DNA of 64,000 nucleotides from Rubrivivax sp. A210 (GTDB lineage: Bacteria; Pseudomonadota; Gammaproteobacteria; Burkholderiales; Burkholderiaceae_C): the NCBI RefSeq assembly GCF_904426505.1, contig NZ_CAJGBN010000023.1:186001-250000 (forward strand), read 5' to 3'. The notes under the pieces were generated by a model. That model saw only the letters and a list, made by a program, of their open reading frames with translations, was not told the origin of the DNA and did no database searches. Within the stretch, counting starts at the first letter, position 1. Each line of letters starts with the position of its first letter. The position numbers were made by a program, and so were the translations under genes. Below, one piece after another: positions 44,719 to 54,900 of the stretch.

Positions 44719-46413
44719 TCAGTTCAGCCTTGCAATGCGATCCAGCGCGCCGGGCCCATAGCCCGGGCGCTGGCGCAGCCAGCTTTCGAGCGCATCGACG
44801 TCCATCACGCCGGTGCGCCGCTCGCTCGCGCGCCGCAGCTTCGTGAAACCGTCGCCGCCCTCGGCGAGAAAGGCATTGACAGTGACGCGGTAGGGGGCCG
44901 CCGGGTCCAGCGCCTTGCCGTCCAGGACCACGCTGCCCGGCACGATGCGCTGGCCCTGCGGTCGCGCCGCATCCCATTGGTAGGTGAAGCCCCGGCTCAC
45001 CTGCAGCACGCGCTGACGACCGCCCGCCGGCCACTGCTGCTCCAGAACCTCCAGCAGCTGCGCACCGCTGAGCGTGAGCGTGACCAGGTTGTTGGCAAAG
45101 GGCTGCACCGAGAACAGATCTTCGTAGCGCAGCACGCCGTCGGCCGGCCTCGGCAGCGGTGCGCGCATGCCACCCGGGTTGGTGAGCGCGAGCCGGGCGC
45201 CGGCCTCGCGCGTGGCCTCGAGCTGGGCATCGGCGATGAGCTGGCCCAGCGTGCTTTCGCCGGCCGCATTGGCCTCGCGCGTGAACCCGGCGGCGACCCG
45301 ACCGACGACGCGACGCGCCAGCGGCTGCACCAGGCGTTCGTAGGTTTCTATCAACGCCGTCTGGCGCGCGTCCTTGGCAAAGCTCTCGCGCACGACCACG
45401 TTCTGGGCGCGCGCACTCGCCACATCGCCGCTCCGGGTGTCGAGCTGCAGGTCGATCTGCGTCACCAGCGTGCCGTACTTGTCGCCGCTGGTGACGAGGC
45501 GGCCATCGATGCGGCAGATGTAGGCACGGTGGGTGTGGCCGCTGACAATGAGGTCGACCGCCGGGTCCAGCCGCCTGACGATGTCGACGATGCGGCCACT
45601 GATGTCGGGGCAGTCGTTGATGCCGCCGGTGGTGGCGCCGCCCTCGTGGATGAGCAGCACGATGGCTTCTATGCCTTGGGCGCGCAGCCCGGGCACGAGG
45701 CGGTTCACCGTGTCGGCCTCGTCGTCGAAGCGCAGCCCGGCCACGCCGGCCGGCACCACGATGGCCGGCGTGCCCTTGAGCGCCAGGCCGATGAAGGCCA
45801 CCGGGATGCCCTGGAAGCGCTTGACCACGAAAGGCGGCAGCAGGGTCTGGCCGCTGGCCTTGTCCACCGTGCTCGCCGCCAGGTACTGGAAGGCGGCGCC
45901 GGCCCAGGGCCGCGGGCCGCGGCAGCCGTCCACCGGGTGGCAGCCGCCGCGCTGCAGGCGCAGCAGCTCGGCCGCGCCCTTGTCGAACTCGTGGTTGCCG
46001 ACGGCGCTGACCTCCAGCCCCATCAGGCCCAGCGATTCGATGGTGGGCTCGTCGTGCAGCAGCGCGCTGAGCAGCGGCGTGGCGCCGATCAGGTCGCCGG
46101 CGGCGACGAAGATGTGGTTGGCCTGGCCGGCGCGCAGCGTCTCCAGCGCGGTGGCCAGGTGCTCGGCACCGCCGGCCGCGACCTCGATGGTTGCGCCAGG
46201 CCGCGCCGGGTCGGCCATGCGCAGGCCGCCGCTGGGCGGCTTGAGGTTGCCGTGGAAATCGTTGATGGCCAGCACACGCAGCGGCACCAGGGCCGAAGTC
46301 GCCGCGGCAGGCGACGCGGCGGCCGGTGGGGCCACCGGCGTGGACTGCGGCGGGCTGGCGCAGGCAGCCAGCGCCGCGAGTGCGGCAGCGAGGGCCGGAC
46401 GTTGAAGCGTCAT
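44719..46413 (-). CDS. 5'-nucleotidase/UshA-like metallophosphatase lipoprotein
   Basis: 564 residues from the ATG at 46413. Lipobox LAAC at Cys18. The metallophosphatase domain has INDFHGNL, GDLIGATPL, GNHEFDKG and SGHTHRAY; the C-terminal 5'-nucleotidase domain has GQLIADAQL, LTNPGGMRAPL, LFSVQPFANNLVTLTLSGAQL and VTVNAFLAEGGDGF. It dephosphorylates nucleotides outside the cytoplasm so that nucleosides can enter. Last gene of a leftward operon whose other members consume nucleosides. Confidence 0.94.
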   Translation of the reverse strand: MTLQRPALAAALAALAACASPPQSTPVAPPAAASPAAATSALVPLRVLAINDFHGNLKPPSGGLRMADPARPGATIEVAAGGAEHLATALETLRAGQANHIFVAAGDLIGATPLLSALLHDEPTIESLGLMGLEVSAVGNHEFDKGAAELLRLQRGGCHPVDGCRGPRPWAGAAFQYLAASTVDKASGQTLLPPFVVKRFQGIPVAFIGLALKGTPAIVVPAGVAGLRFDDEADTVNRLVPGLRAQGIEAIVLLIHEGGATTGGINDCPDISGRIVDIVRRLDPAVDLIVSGHTHRAYICRIDGRLVTSGDKYGTLVTQIDLQLDTRSGDVASARAQNVVVRESFAKDARQTALIETYERLVQPLARRVVGRVAAGFTREANAAGESTLGQLIADAQLEATREAGARLALTNPGGMRAPLPRPADGVLRYEDLFSVQPFANNLVTLTLSGAQLLEVLEQQWPAGGRQRVLQVSRGFTYQWDAARPQGQRIVPGSVVLDGKALDPAAPYRVTVNAFLAEGGDGFTKLRRASERRTGVMDVDALESWLRQRPGYGPGALDRIARLN

Positions 46414-46427
46414 CGGTGTTCCTGCAA

Positions 46428-47207
46428 TCAATAGCCGTTGCTGGCCGCCGCCGGCGCGCGGCCGGCCAGCACCGTCTCGATGTCGTCGAGCAGGCCGCTG
46501 GCGCCCAGGCGCAGCCGTGCCGGCGTGAGCGCGGCGGCACCCAGGATCTCGGCCGTGAGGTCGATGTAGACGCCGGCATCGGCGACGCGGCGAATGCCGC
46601 CGGCCGGCTTGAAGCCGACACGCCCGCGCGCACCGGCGTCCAAGGCAATGGCCTGCAGCAGCAGCCGTGCCGCCGCCGGCGTGGCGCCCACCGGGTGCTT
46701 GCCGGTGCTGGTCTTGAGGAAGTCGGCGCCGCCGTCCAGCGCCACGCGGCAGGCGCGCATCACCTGGGCCGCGTCGGCCAGCGCGCCGGTCTCCAGGATC
46801 ACCTTGAGCGTGAGCCCGGTGCTGGCCCGCCGCACCGCGGCCAGCAGGGCCGGCGCGGCCTCCGGCTCGCGCCAGGGCAGGACCACATCGACCTCTTGCG
46901 CGCCAGCCTGGGCGATCTGCGCCACCTCGCGCATCACACCAGCGATGTCGCTGCTGCCCTCGGGAAAGTTGGCCACCGCCGCCACGCGCACGGCAGCCGG
47001 CAGCAGGGCGCGGGCGCGGCCGGCCAGGCGCGGCCAGACGCAGACCGCCGCCACCGCGCCACCGGGGCCCAGAGCCCGCGTACACAGGCGCTCGACCTCG
47101 GCCTCGCCGCCCGCTGCATCGTGGCCCCGCTCCAGGCTGGTCAGGTCCAGGCAGGCAAGGGCGAGGCGGGCCGTGGCCTCGACGGCGGCGGCCGGGGCGG
47201 GACTCAT
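46428..47207 (-). CDS. deoC: Deoxyribose-phosphate aldolase
   Basis: 259 residues. Class I aldolase with the Schiff-base Lys in ADFLKTSTGK (K165), the second Lys in VGFKPAGGI (K200) and the acid in EVDVVLPW (D107). Splits 2-deoxyribose-5-phosphate to glyceraldehyde-3-phosphate and acetaldehyde. Start at 47207 overlaps the upstream stop by 4 bp. With the phosphorylase and nucleotidase it forms a salvage pathway; the phosphopentomutase (deoB) is missing here. Confidence 0.95.
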   Translation of the reverse strand: MSPAPAAAVEATARLALACLDLTSLERGHDAAGGEAEVERLCTRALGPGGAVAAVCVWPRLAGRARALLPAAVRVAAVANFPEGSSDIAGVMREVAQIAQAGAQEVDVVLPWREPEAAPALLAAVRRASTGLTLKVILETGALADAAQVMRACRVALDGGADFLKTSTGKHPVGATPAAARLLLQAIALDAGARGRVGFKPAGGIRRVADAGVYIDLTAEILGAAALTPARLRLGASGLLDDIETVLAGRAPAAASNGY

Positions 47208-48022
47208 GGCTGCTTGAAATACTCCTGCACCGTGTCCCAGGCCGCCTGCTGCAGCAGCGCCGCCAGCTCGGGGGCGAGGCCGGCCGTGTAGCTGTTGCCC
47301 ACCGGCGACTTGCGGTACAGCGTGGCGTAGACGGTGCAGGTGGCGAGGTAGGTGCCGGCCAGGCTGGGGTGGCGCTTGTCGCTCTCGTAGAGCTCGATCT
47401 CGGGCTTGCGCGCGATGGCCTTGGCGAAGGCCAGGCCGGCCGGGATCACCAGTGCGTCGTTGGCATTGGCGGCCAGCGTGTACTGCTCGGCCAGGGCGGC
47501 CGTCATCTCGGGCTTGTCCTTGTAGGCCCAGGACATGAAGAGCGCCGGGCGCACGCCGGCCTTGGCCAGGATTTGCGCGTTCTTGCGCACCGTCTCGTGG
47601 AAGACCGGGCCCAGCTGCGGGTGGATGGGGCACTGGCTGCAGTCCATCATGATCACGGTGTCGTACTGGCGGCCGGCCTTGTTGAAGCGCAGCTCGTTGT
47701 CGCCGACGAAGGAATAGCGGCCCAGGCCGTCGGGGCGCAGCAGCGACTCCATGTCGTGCCAGTCCAGGCCCGAGCCGCTGACCGTGACCGAGGTGCTGCG
47801 TGCGCGCGGGCCTTGCGGCACGGCGCCGAGCAGGCGGCCGAAGTGGCCGTGCATGCTGTTGTTGTAATAGAAGAAGCTGTTGCCGACCCAGAGGATGGAC
47901 TCGGGCGGCGACGCAGGCGCCGTCAGCTTGGGCCGCGTCTGCGCCTGCAGCGCGCCCGGCAGGGCCAGCAGCGCGCACAGCGCGAAGGTGGCCAGGCGGC
48001 CGGCGAGGGTAGCGATGTTCAT
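47204..48022 (-). CDS. Exported SGNH-hydrolase-like protein
   Basis: 272 residues from the ATG at 48022, chosen because AAGGAGA lies 9 nt upstream. Signal peptide to ALQAQ. Block I is ILWVGNSFFYYNNS with Ser as likely nucleophile, and block V is the ESDKRHPSLAGTYLATC segment (DxxHPS dyad). This is the layout of SGNH/GDSL-type hydrolases (esterase, lipase or sugar deacetylase). Substrate unknown. It sits between purine nucleoside phosphorylase and DeoC, an unexpected position for an exported esterase. Confidence 0.85.
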   Translation of the reverse strand: MNIATLAGRLATFALCALLALPGALQAQTRPKLTAPASPPESILWVGNSFFYYNNSMHGHFGRLLGAVPQGPRARSTSVTVSGSGLDWHDMESLLRPDGLGRYSFVGDNELRFNKAGRQYDTVIMMDCSQCPIHPQLGPVFHETVRKNAQILAKAGVRPALFMSWAYKDKPEMTAALAEQYTLAANANDALVIPAGLAFAKAIARKPEIELYESDKRHPSLAGTYLATCTVYATLYRKSPVGNSYTAGLAPELAALLQQAAWDTVQEYFKQP

Positions 48023-48056
48023 CTCGTGTGTCTCCTTCTTCTGGGGTGGTGGCAAT

Positions 48057-48878
48057 TCAGGGTTCGAGCGCCTGCAGCACGGTGGCCAGCAGGTCCACCG
48101 CGCCGGCGCCGGTGGCCTCGGCGGCAGCCAGGGTGTGGGCGTGGCTCAGGGCCTGTTGCTGCAGGCCGGCCGCCATATTGGTGATGAGCGAAAAGGCCAG
48201 CACGCGCAGGCCGGCGTGGCGGGCCAGGATGGTCTCGGGCACCGTGCTCATGCCCACGGCGCGTGCGCCCAGCAGCGCCAGCATGCGGATCTCGGCCGGC
48301 GTCTCGAACTGCGGCCCCAGCACCCAGGCGTAGACGCCTTCGTGCAGCGCCAGCCCGGCGCCGCGTGCGGCGGCCAGGGCCTGGTTGCACAGCGCCGGGT
48401 CGTAGGCCGCGGTCATGTCGATGAAGCGCGTGTCGCCCTGGGTGCCGACCAGCGGCGACTGCTGTACCAGGTTGAGGTGGTCGCGCACCAGCATCACCGC
48501 GCCCGGCGGCATCGCGGCGTCCAGGCTGCCGGCGGCATTGGTCTGCACCAGCAGCAGCACGCCCAGCGCCGCCAGCGTGGCGATGGCGCCAGCCATGGCG
48601 TCGGCGCGGCCGTGCTCGTAGGCGTGCTCGCGGCCGGCCAGCACGATGAGCTCGACCGCACCCAGGCGGCCGGCGATCAGCCTCCCGGCATGGCCGACTA
48701 CGCCCAGGCGTGGAAAGGCGGGCAGATCGGCATAGGGCAGCTCGACCGCATCCGAAAGCCTTGGCGCGAACGAGCCCCAACCCGAGCCCAGCAGCACCGC
48801 GGTGCGCGGCCGGCGAGCGCCCAGCCGCTCGCGCAGCAAGGCGACCGTGGCGGCAAGGGCAGGGGCGGCGGGGGGCAA
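48057..48878 (-). CDS. Purine nucleoside phosphorylase (trimeric, PNP-II type)
   Basis: 273 residues from a TTG at 48878; no ATG or GTG is available in frame upstream. Signatures: VLLGSGWGSFAPRL, AGREHAYEHG with catalytic His (H85), NAAGSLD, LGPQFETPAEIRML (purine-site Glu) and SLITNMAAG (N234). It phosphorolyses purine (deoxy)nucleosides to base and (deoxy)ribose-1-phosphate. First gene of the salvage operon; punA/xapA-like by family. Confidence 0.92.
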   Translation of the reverse strand: MPPAAPALAATVALLRERLGARRPRTAVLLGSGWGSFAPRLSDAVELPYADLPAFPRLGVVGHAGRLIAGRLGAVELIVLAGREHAYEHGRADAMAGAIATLAALGVLLLVQTNAAGSLDAAMPPGAVMLVRDHLNLVQQSPLVGTQGDTRFIDMTAAYDPALCNQALAAARGAGLALHEGVYAWVLGPQFETPAEIRMLALLGARAVGMSTVPETILARHAGLRVLAFSLITNMAAGLQQQALSHAHTLAAAEATGAGAVDLLATVLQALEP

Positions 48879-48960
48879 GGCGCGTCGGTGCGGTGAGGTC
48901 GCCGCAGGATAGTCGAAGGCGCCCGGCCGGCGGCCGAAGAGTGGCCGCGAAGCCGCTGCC

Positions 48961-49572
48961 TCAGGGGCCGGCGGCGGAGGGCAGGCGCAGCGTCAGCGCG
49001 GCGCCTTCATCGGCAAGCACCAGGGCCTCGTCGCGCGCCGGCGCTTCGGCCCCCAGGCCAGGGTGCCAGGCGCGCAGCCGGTAGCGGCCCGGCGGCACGC
49101 CGGCGATGCGCAGGCGGCCATCGCTGCCGGTGAGGCCGTGGTAGGGCGTCTCGACCACCACCACCCAGGCCCGCATGGCCGGATGCACGGCACAGGCCAG
49201 CGGCACGATGCCGGCGCGATCAAGGCGCAGCGGCGACGATTCGGCGCCGGGCGGAAGCTTGATCTCGAAGCTCTGCTCGGGCGCGCTGGCACGCACGCGG
49301 TGCAGCACCTGGTCGCGGTTGGGCAGGCGCAGCACGCTGCCGCGGGCGACGACGCTGACGCGCTGGGTGTAGGCGCGTGCGGCCTGCTCGACCTCGACGC
49401 CCACGCTGGGGCCGAGCGCGGCAAGTGCCGCCGGCGATTCGAGATAGACCACGGCGTCGGCGAGCGCGCGGCCATCCACGCCCAGGGCCTGGATGTCGAG
49501 CACCGCGGCGGCGGCGGGCAGGGCCAGCGCCGCGCCACACAGGGCTGCGGCGCGCTTGAAGAGTGCGTCCAT
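48961..49572 (-). CDS. Exported cupredoxin-like protein with amicyanin-type copper site
   Basis: 203 residues. Signal peptide to about residue 23. Copper-ligand candidates are H91 in NRDQVLHRVR and the trio C127, H130, M133 in CAVHPAM, which is the Cys-x2-His-x2-Met spacing of amicyanin. A carboxypeptidase-regulatory-like stretch follows (GLTGSDGRLRIAGVPPGRYRLRAWHPG). Such genes are often annotated methylamine utilization protein, but no methylamine dehydrogenase is nearby. A periplasmic electron carrier or copper sensor is plausible. Confidence 0.8.
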   Translation of the reverse strand: MDALFKRAAALCGAALALPAAAAVLDIQALGVDGRALADAVVYLESPAALAALGPSVGVEVEQAARAYTQRVSVVARGSVLRLPNRDQVLHRVRASAPEQSFEIKLPPGAESSPLRLDRAGIVPLACAVHPAMRAWVVVVETPYHGLTGSDGRLRIAGVPPGRYRLRAWHPGLGAEAPARDEALVLADEGAALTLRLPSAAGP

Positions 49573-49696
49573 GCCCGCCTATCGACGCCGGCGGCGGCGC
49601 TTCGAGGGCCGGGGCTCGGGCGGCATGCTGCGCCGTCGACGATTTCGAGCCTTGCTGCACGCCCGGCCGGCATCAGGCCGCCGTTGCGGCCGGGCT

Positions 49697-50878
49697 TCAG
49701 CCCGAAGGGGGGCGAAGGCCAGGCCGCGACCGCCCGCGCTGCCCGCCGCGGCGCGGCGCGGCGGGCAGCGCCGCCGGCGGCTCGGGCGCCTGCGCGCGGG
49801 CAATGACACCGCCGCCCAGGCAGACCTCGCCGTCGTAGAGCACGGCGCTCTGGCCCGGGGTGACGGCCCATTGCGGGGCGTCGAATTCCAACCGCAAGCC
49901 GCCATCGGCCTCTCGGTAGGCGCAGGCCGCATCGGCCTGGCGGTAGCGCGTCTTGGCCGCCAGCCGCCCCGGCGGGGGCGGCGTGCCGGCCACCCAGCTC
50001 AGGTCTTCGGCCTCGAGCCAGGGCGACTGCAGCCAGGGGTGGGCGTGGCCCTGCACCACATGCAGGCTGTTGCGCGCCAGATCCTTGTGCGCCACATACC
50101 AGGGCGCGTGCTCGCCGCCGCCCTCGCTGACCCCGCCTATGCCCAGGCCCTGGCGCTGGCCCAGGGTATAGAACGACAGGCCGACATGGCGGCCCAGCTC
50201 GCGCCCGCGCTCGTCGAGCATGGGCCCGGGCTCGTCGCTCAGGTAGCGCTGCAAAAACTCGCGGAAGGGGCGCTCGCCGATGAAGCAGATGCCGGTGCTG
50301 TCCTTCTTTTTCGCATTGGGCAGGCCGATCTCGGCGGCGATGCGGCGCACTTCGGTCTTGGCCAGCTCGCCCACCGGGAACAGCGTGTACGCCAGCTGGG
50401 CCTGGTTCAGGCGGTGCAGGAAATAGCTCTGGTCCTTGGCCGGGTCCAGGCCCTTGAGCAGCTGAAAGCGGCCGCCGACCTCGCGCACGCGGGCGTAATG
50501 TCCAGTGGCGATGCGCTCGGCGCCCAGGCGCATGGCATGGTCGAGGAAGGCCTTGAACTTGATCTCGGCATTGCACAGCACGTCGGGGTTGGGCGTGCGC
50601 CCGGCCTTGTACTCGCGCAGGAACTCGGCGAAGACGCGGTCCTTGTAGTCGGCGGCGAAGTTGACGTGCTCGATCTCGATGCCGATGACATCGGCCACCG
50701 CGGCGGCATCGACGAAGTCGATGTTGCTGGAGCAGTACTCGCTGTCGTCGTCGTCTTCCCAGTTCTTCATGAACAGGCCGACGACGTCAAAACCCTGCTG
50801 CTTGAGCAGCCAGGCGCTGACCGCGGAGTCGACGCCGCCCGAAAGACCCACCACCACGCGCTTGCTGCCTGTTGTCAC
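49697..50878 (-). CDS. mnmA: tRNA-specific 2-thiouridylase
   Basis: 393 residues from a GTG at 50878. PP-loop [12 protein letters not shown], catalytic cysteines C102 (LCNAEIKF) and C198 ([11 protein letters not shown]), tRNA-binding GHYARV and the C-terminal beta barrel. It installs the 2-thio group on wobble uridine-34 of Lys, Glu and Gln tRNAs. The C-terminus carries about 30 extra Pro/Arg/Gly-rich residues. GATAAT lies 6 nt before the start. Confidence 0.96.
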   Translation of the reverse strand: MTTGSKRVVVGLSGGVDSAVSAWLLKQQGFDVVGLFMKNWEDDDDSEYCSSNIDFVDAAAVADVIGIEIEHVNFAADYKDRVFAEFLREYKAGRTPNPDVLCNAEIKFKAFLDHAMRLGAERIATGHYARVREVGGRFQLLKGLDPAKDQSYFLHRLNQAQLAYTLFPVGELAKTEVRRIAAEIGLPNAKKKDSTGICFIGERPFREFLQRYLSDEPGPMLDERGRELGRHVGLSFYTLGQRQGLGIGGVSEGGGEHAPWYVAHKDLARNSLHVVQGHAHPWLQSPWLEAEDLSWVAGTPPPPGRLAAKTRYRQADAACAYREADGGLRLEFDAPQWAVTPGQSAVLYDGEVCLGGGVIARAQAPEPPAALPAAPRRGGQRGRSRPGLRPPSG

Positions 50879-50884
50879 GCCTCG

Positions 50885-50890
50885 ATTATC
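50885..50890 (-). promoter_or_regulatory. -10-like GATAAT 6 nt before mnmA
   Basis: On the minus strand GATAAT (5 of 6 matches to consensus), CGAGGC, then the GTG start. A leaderless transcript is likely. A Shine-Dalgarno-like CGAGG is too close to the start to work as one. Confidence 0.45.
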
Positions 50891-50934
50891 CCGGCGCGTC
50901 AGAATCGCGCCCTCGCCACTGCACCAGCCCGCCC

Positions 50935-51513
50935 ATGTCCGGTCACGGTTTCCACGTCCACGGTCCTCACGACCACGAACTCGAACATGCCACCCACGCC
51001 GAAGCCAAACACCCCTCGTCGGGCACCATTGCCGTCGTCACCGCGGTGTTGGCCACGGTGGGCGCGCTGTTCTCCTACATGGGCGGCGCCACCCAGGCCA
51101 ATGCCGGCCTGTACAAGAACAACGCCGCGATCAAGAAGACCGAGGCTTCCAACCAGTGGAACTACTACCAGGCCAAAAGCAGCAAGCAGAACCTGGCCGA
51201 GATCGCGCTGGTGCTGGTAAGCGACGACAAGCGCGCCGCCTTCAAGGAAGACGTCGAGCGTTACAAGAAGGAAAAGGCCGAGATCAAGGCCGCCGCCGAG
51301 AAGCTGGAGGCCGAATCGACCGACTGGGACAAGCAGTCCGATGGCCAGATGCACCTGCACCACCGCTGGGCCCAGGCCACGACGGCACTGCAGATCTCCA
51401 TCGCACTGGCCGCGATGGCCCTGCTCACCGGGCGCAAGTGGCTGGAGTGGGGGATGTTCGGCGTCGCCGGGCTGGGGGGTCTACTCGGCGTCGCGGCGCT
51501 GCTGCATTTCTGA
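50935..51513 (+). CDS. DUF4337-family membrane protein
   Basis: 192 residues. A His-rich start ([26 protein letters not shown]) that could bind metal, a membrane helix ([22 protein letters not shown]), the conserved [24 protein letters not shown] segment, a coiled-coil region rich in Lys/Glu, and two C-terminal helices. This matches DUF4337 proteins. Function unknown. Divergent from mnmA across 56 bp. Confidence 0.88.
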   Translation: MSGHGFHVHGPHDHELEHATHAEAKHPSSGTIAVVTAVLATVGALFSYMGGATQANAGLYKNNAAIKKTEASNQWNYYQAKSSKQNLAEIALVLVSDDKRAAFKEDVERYKKEKAEIKAAAEKLEAESTDWDKQSDGQMHLHHRWAQATTALQISIALAAMALLTGRKWLEWGMFGVAGLGGLLGVAALLHF

Positions 51514-51514
51514 T

Positions 51515-51769
51515 TCAGCAGGCCAGCATTTCCGAGCGCGAGCGGATCAGCTCGCGCGCCCGGTTCAGCGCGTACTGGAGGGCCTCGTCGGCCGAGCGCC
51601 AGCGATAGCCGCAGGCCAGGCTGTCGTCGCGGAAGGCCTCGCGCCGCCCAGCCGCCGCGCCCTGGACGCGGTTGACGATGAGGGCGGCGATATAGCCGTC
51701 GCCGCGCGGCGCTTCGAGCGCACCGACGAAGATGCGGTAGTCGCCTTCATGGCATTCGTCGAATCGCAT
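51515..51769 (-). CDS. Small protein of unknown function
   Basis: 84 residues from the ATG at 51769, preceded by GTGAGG; a longer frame to 51841 reads through sequence that looks non-coding. It contains YRIFVGALEAPRGDGYIAALIVNRVQG and a helical C-terminus (SADEALQYALNRARELI). No family recognised. Soluble, no signal peptide. Its stop abuts the stop of the DUF4337 gene. Confidence 0.6.
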   Translation of the reverse strand: MRFDECHEGDYRIFVGALEAPRGDGYIAALIVNRVQGAAAGRREAFRDDSLACGYRWRSADEALQYALNRARELIRSRSEMLAC

Positions 51770-51940
51770 GGATGCCTCACAGGGGGCGGCCGCCTTGGCC
51801 GCGATGCAGCGATCATCAACCCACCTTGGGGGGTGGCCCATCCCCCGCCGGGGGGAATCCTCCTTTAGGGGGAGCCTGAAGGCCGACAGGCACGCGGACG
51901 CATGGGATCATGGCCGCCCGCTGCCGCAAGGAGGCCGACC

Positions 51941-54900
51941 ATGTCGCCCGACACCCCGCCTGCCGCTCCGCCTGTCGTCCCGCCCCCAGCCTATTTCCGC
52001 CAGCCCGGCCTGCAGGGCGAGACCGTGGTCTTCGTCGCCGACGACGACCTCTGGCGCGCCAGCATCCACGGCGGCCCGGCCCAGCGCCTGAGCGCCGGCC
52101 TCTCCGAGCCGGCCACGCCCTGCCTCTCGCCCTGCGGCCAGTGGCTGGCCTTCGCCGGCCGCGACGAGCAGCACAGCGAGGTCTGGCTGATGCCAGCCGT
52201 GGGCGGACCGGCGCGCCGCCTCAGCTGGCTGGGCAGCGAGCTGGCGGTGCGCGGCTTCCTGCCCGACGGCCGCATCCTCTTCACCAGCAACCATGGCCAG
52301 CCCTTCTTCCGCAACGGCCACGCCTGGGCAGTGTCGCCCGCCGGCGGTCTGCCCGAACGCCTGCCGCTGGGCCAGGTCCAGCACCTGGCCTTCGGCCCTG
52401 GCGGCCGCCGCGTCATCGGCCGCAACACCGCCGACCCGGCGCGCTGGAAGCGCTACCGCGGCGGCACGGCCGGCCACCTGTGGGTGGAAGACGACGAGTC
52501 CGGCGGCACCTTTACCCGCCTCGCCGGCCTGAAGGGCAACCTCACCTGCCCGATGTGGCTGAACGGACGCATCTACTTCCTAGGCGACGGCGAGGGCGTC
52601 GGCAACCTCTACTCCGTGCTGCCCGACGGCAGCGGCCTGCGCCGCCACAGCGACCACGCCGATTTCTACGCCCGCCATGCCGCATGCGACGGCCGGCGCA
52701 TCGTCTACCAGTGCGGCGCCGAACTCTGGCTTTACGACCCGGTCGATGACCGCACGCGGCGGCTCGACATCGCCGTGCCCAGCGCCCGCACCCAGGCGGC
52801 GCGGCGCTTCGTGCCGGCGGCCGAGCACCTCCAGGGCCTGGCCCTGCACCCGGCCGGCCACAGCCTGGCGCTGGAGGCGCGCGGCCAGCTCTTCACGATG
52901 GCGCTGTGGGAAGGCGCGGTGCGCAGGCACGGCCTGGCGCCGGCGCGACGCCGCCTGGGCCAGTGGCTGGCCGATGGCGAGCGCCTGGTGGCCACCAGCG
53001 ACGCCAGCGGCGAGGATCGCATCGAGCTGCTGGGCCCGGCCGGCGTGCGCGAACTGCCCTGGGACGCCTTCGGCCGCCCCACCGCGCTGGCCACCGCGCC
53101 CACGGGCGCGCGCCTGGCGCTGGCCAACCACCGCAACGAGCTGTGGCTGGGCGATGTGGACAGCGGCAGCCTGAGCCTGGTCGACCGCAGCGAGTTCGGT
53201 CGCATCGAGGGCCCGGCCTGGTCGCCCTGCGCCGGCTGGCTGGCCTACACCTACCCCACCAGCGCCCGCCACACGGCCATCAAGCTGTTCGAGGTGGCCA
53301 GCGGACGCAGCCTGCTCGCCACCGAGCCGGCTTTCCGCGACTGGGCGCCGGCCTTCGACCCCAGCGGGCGCTATCTCTACTTCCTCTCGCTGCGCACCTT
53401 CGACCCCGTCTATGACGCGGTGCAGTTCGATCTGAGCTTTCCGCGCGCCGCCCGGCCTTATCTGCTGGCGCTGCAGGCAGGTGGCCCGCCGCTCTTCGAG
53501 CCGGCGCCGCGCGGCATGAAGTCCGAAGAGCCCGCGGCCGGCGCCGATGCCAAAGCGCCGCTGCCAGCCATAGAACCTGAAGGCCTGGCGCGCCGCGTCG
53601 CCGCCTTTCCGGTGCCCGAGGGCCGTTTCGGCCAGATCGCCGGCGTGGCCGGCGGCAAGGTGATCTGGACCGCCCTGCCCATCCCCGGCGCCCACGGCCG
53701 CGGCGGCCACAAGGAATCACCGGGCCGCCTCGAGGTCTACGACCTCGCCAGCGGCGAGCTCAAGACCCTGGCGGCCCAGGCCGATGCCTTCGTGATTGCC
53801 GCCGACCACCAGACCCTGCTCGTGCGCACCGGCCAGAAGCTGCGCGCGCTGGACGCCGCCAAGGCGCCCGAGGACAAGCCGGCGGCGGCGGACGACAAGC
53901 CCTCGCGCAAGAGCGGCCACATCGACCTGGCCCGCGTGCGCCTGGCCGTGGATCCACCCCAGGAATGGGCGCAGATCCTGCGCGAGGTGTGGCGGCTGCA
54001 GCGCGACCACTTCTGGGTCGAGGACATGTCGGGCGTCGCCTGGACCGCGATGCTCGAGCGCTACGCGCCGCTGCTGGCGCGCGTGGCCACGCGCGGCGAG
54101 CTGTCCGACCTGATCTGGGAGCTGCAGGGCGAGCTCGGCACCTCGCACGCGTATGAGATGGGTGGCGACCACCGCAAGCCGCCCGCCGTGGCCCTGGGCC
54201 ATCTGGCGGCTGATCTGAAACCTGCTGCGAACGGCTGGGAAATCATGCGCACGGTGCAGGGCGACGCCTGGGACGCGACGGCCGATTCGCCGCTCAACGC
54301 CGTCGGCGTGCAGGTGCGGCCGGGTGAAGCCATCGTCGCCGTTGGCGGCCAGCCGGTCAGCGCTGAGCAGCCGCCCCAGGCCCTGCTCGTCAACCAGGCC
54401 GGCGCCAAGGTCGCGCTGACGCTGGCCGCGGCCGATGGCAGCACGCGCGAGGTGCTGGTCACGGCGCTGGCCGACGAGACACCGGCGCGCTACCGCGAAT
54501 GGGTGGAGCGCAACCGCGCATGGGTACACGCAGCCGGCGGCGGGCGCGTGGGCTATCTGCACCTGCCCGACATGATGTCGGCCGGCTTTGCCGAGTTCCA
54601 CCGTGCTTTCGCCGCCGAGAGCGACCGCGACGCGCTCATCGTCGACCTGCGCTACAACCGCGGCGGCCACGTCAGCCAGTTGCTGCTGGAGAAGGTGGCG
54701 CGCAGGCGCATCGCCTGGAACACGCTGCGCTGGGGCCAGCCCGAGAGCTACCCCGACGCGGCGCCAACCGGCGCCGTGGTGGCGCTGACCAACGAGCACG
54801 CCGGCAGCGACGGTGACATCTTCAGCCACGGTTTCAAGCTGATGGGCCTGGGCACGCTGGTGGGCATGCGCACCTGGGGCGGGGTGATCGGCATCTGGCC

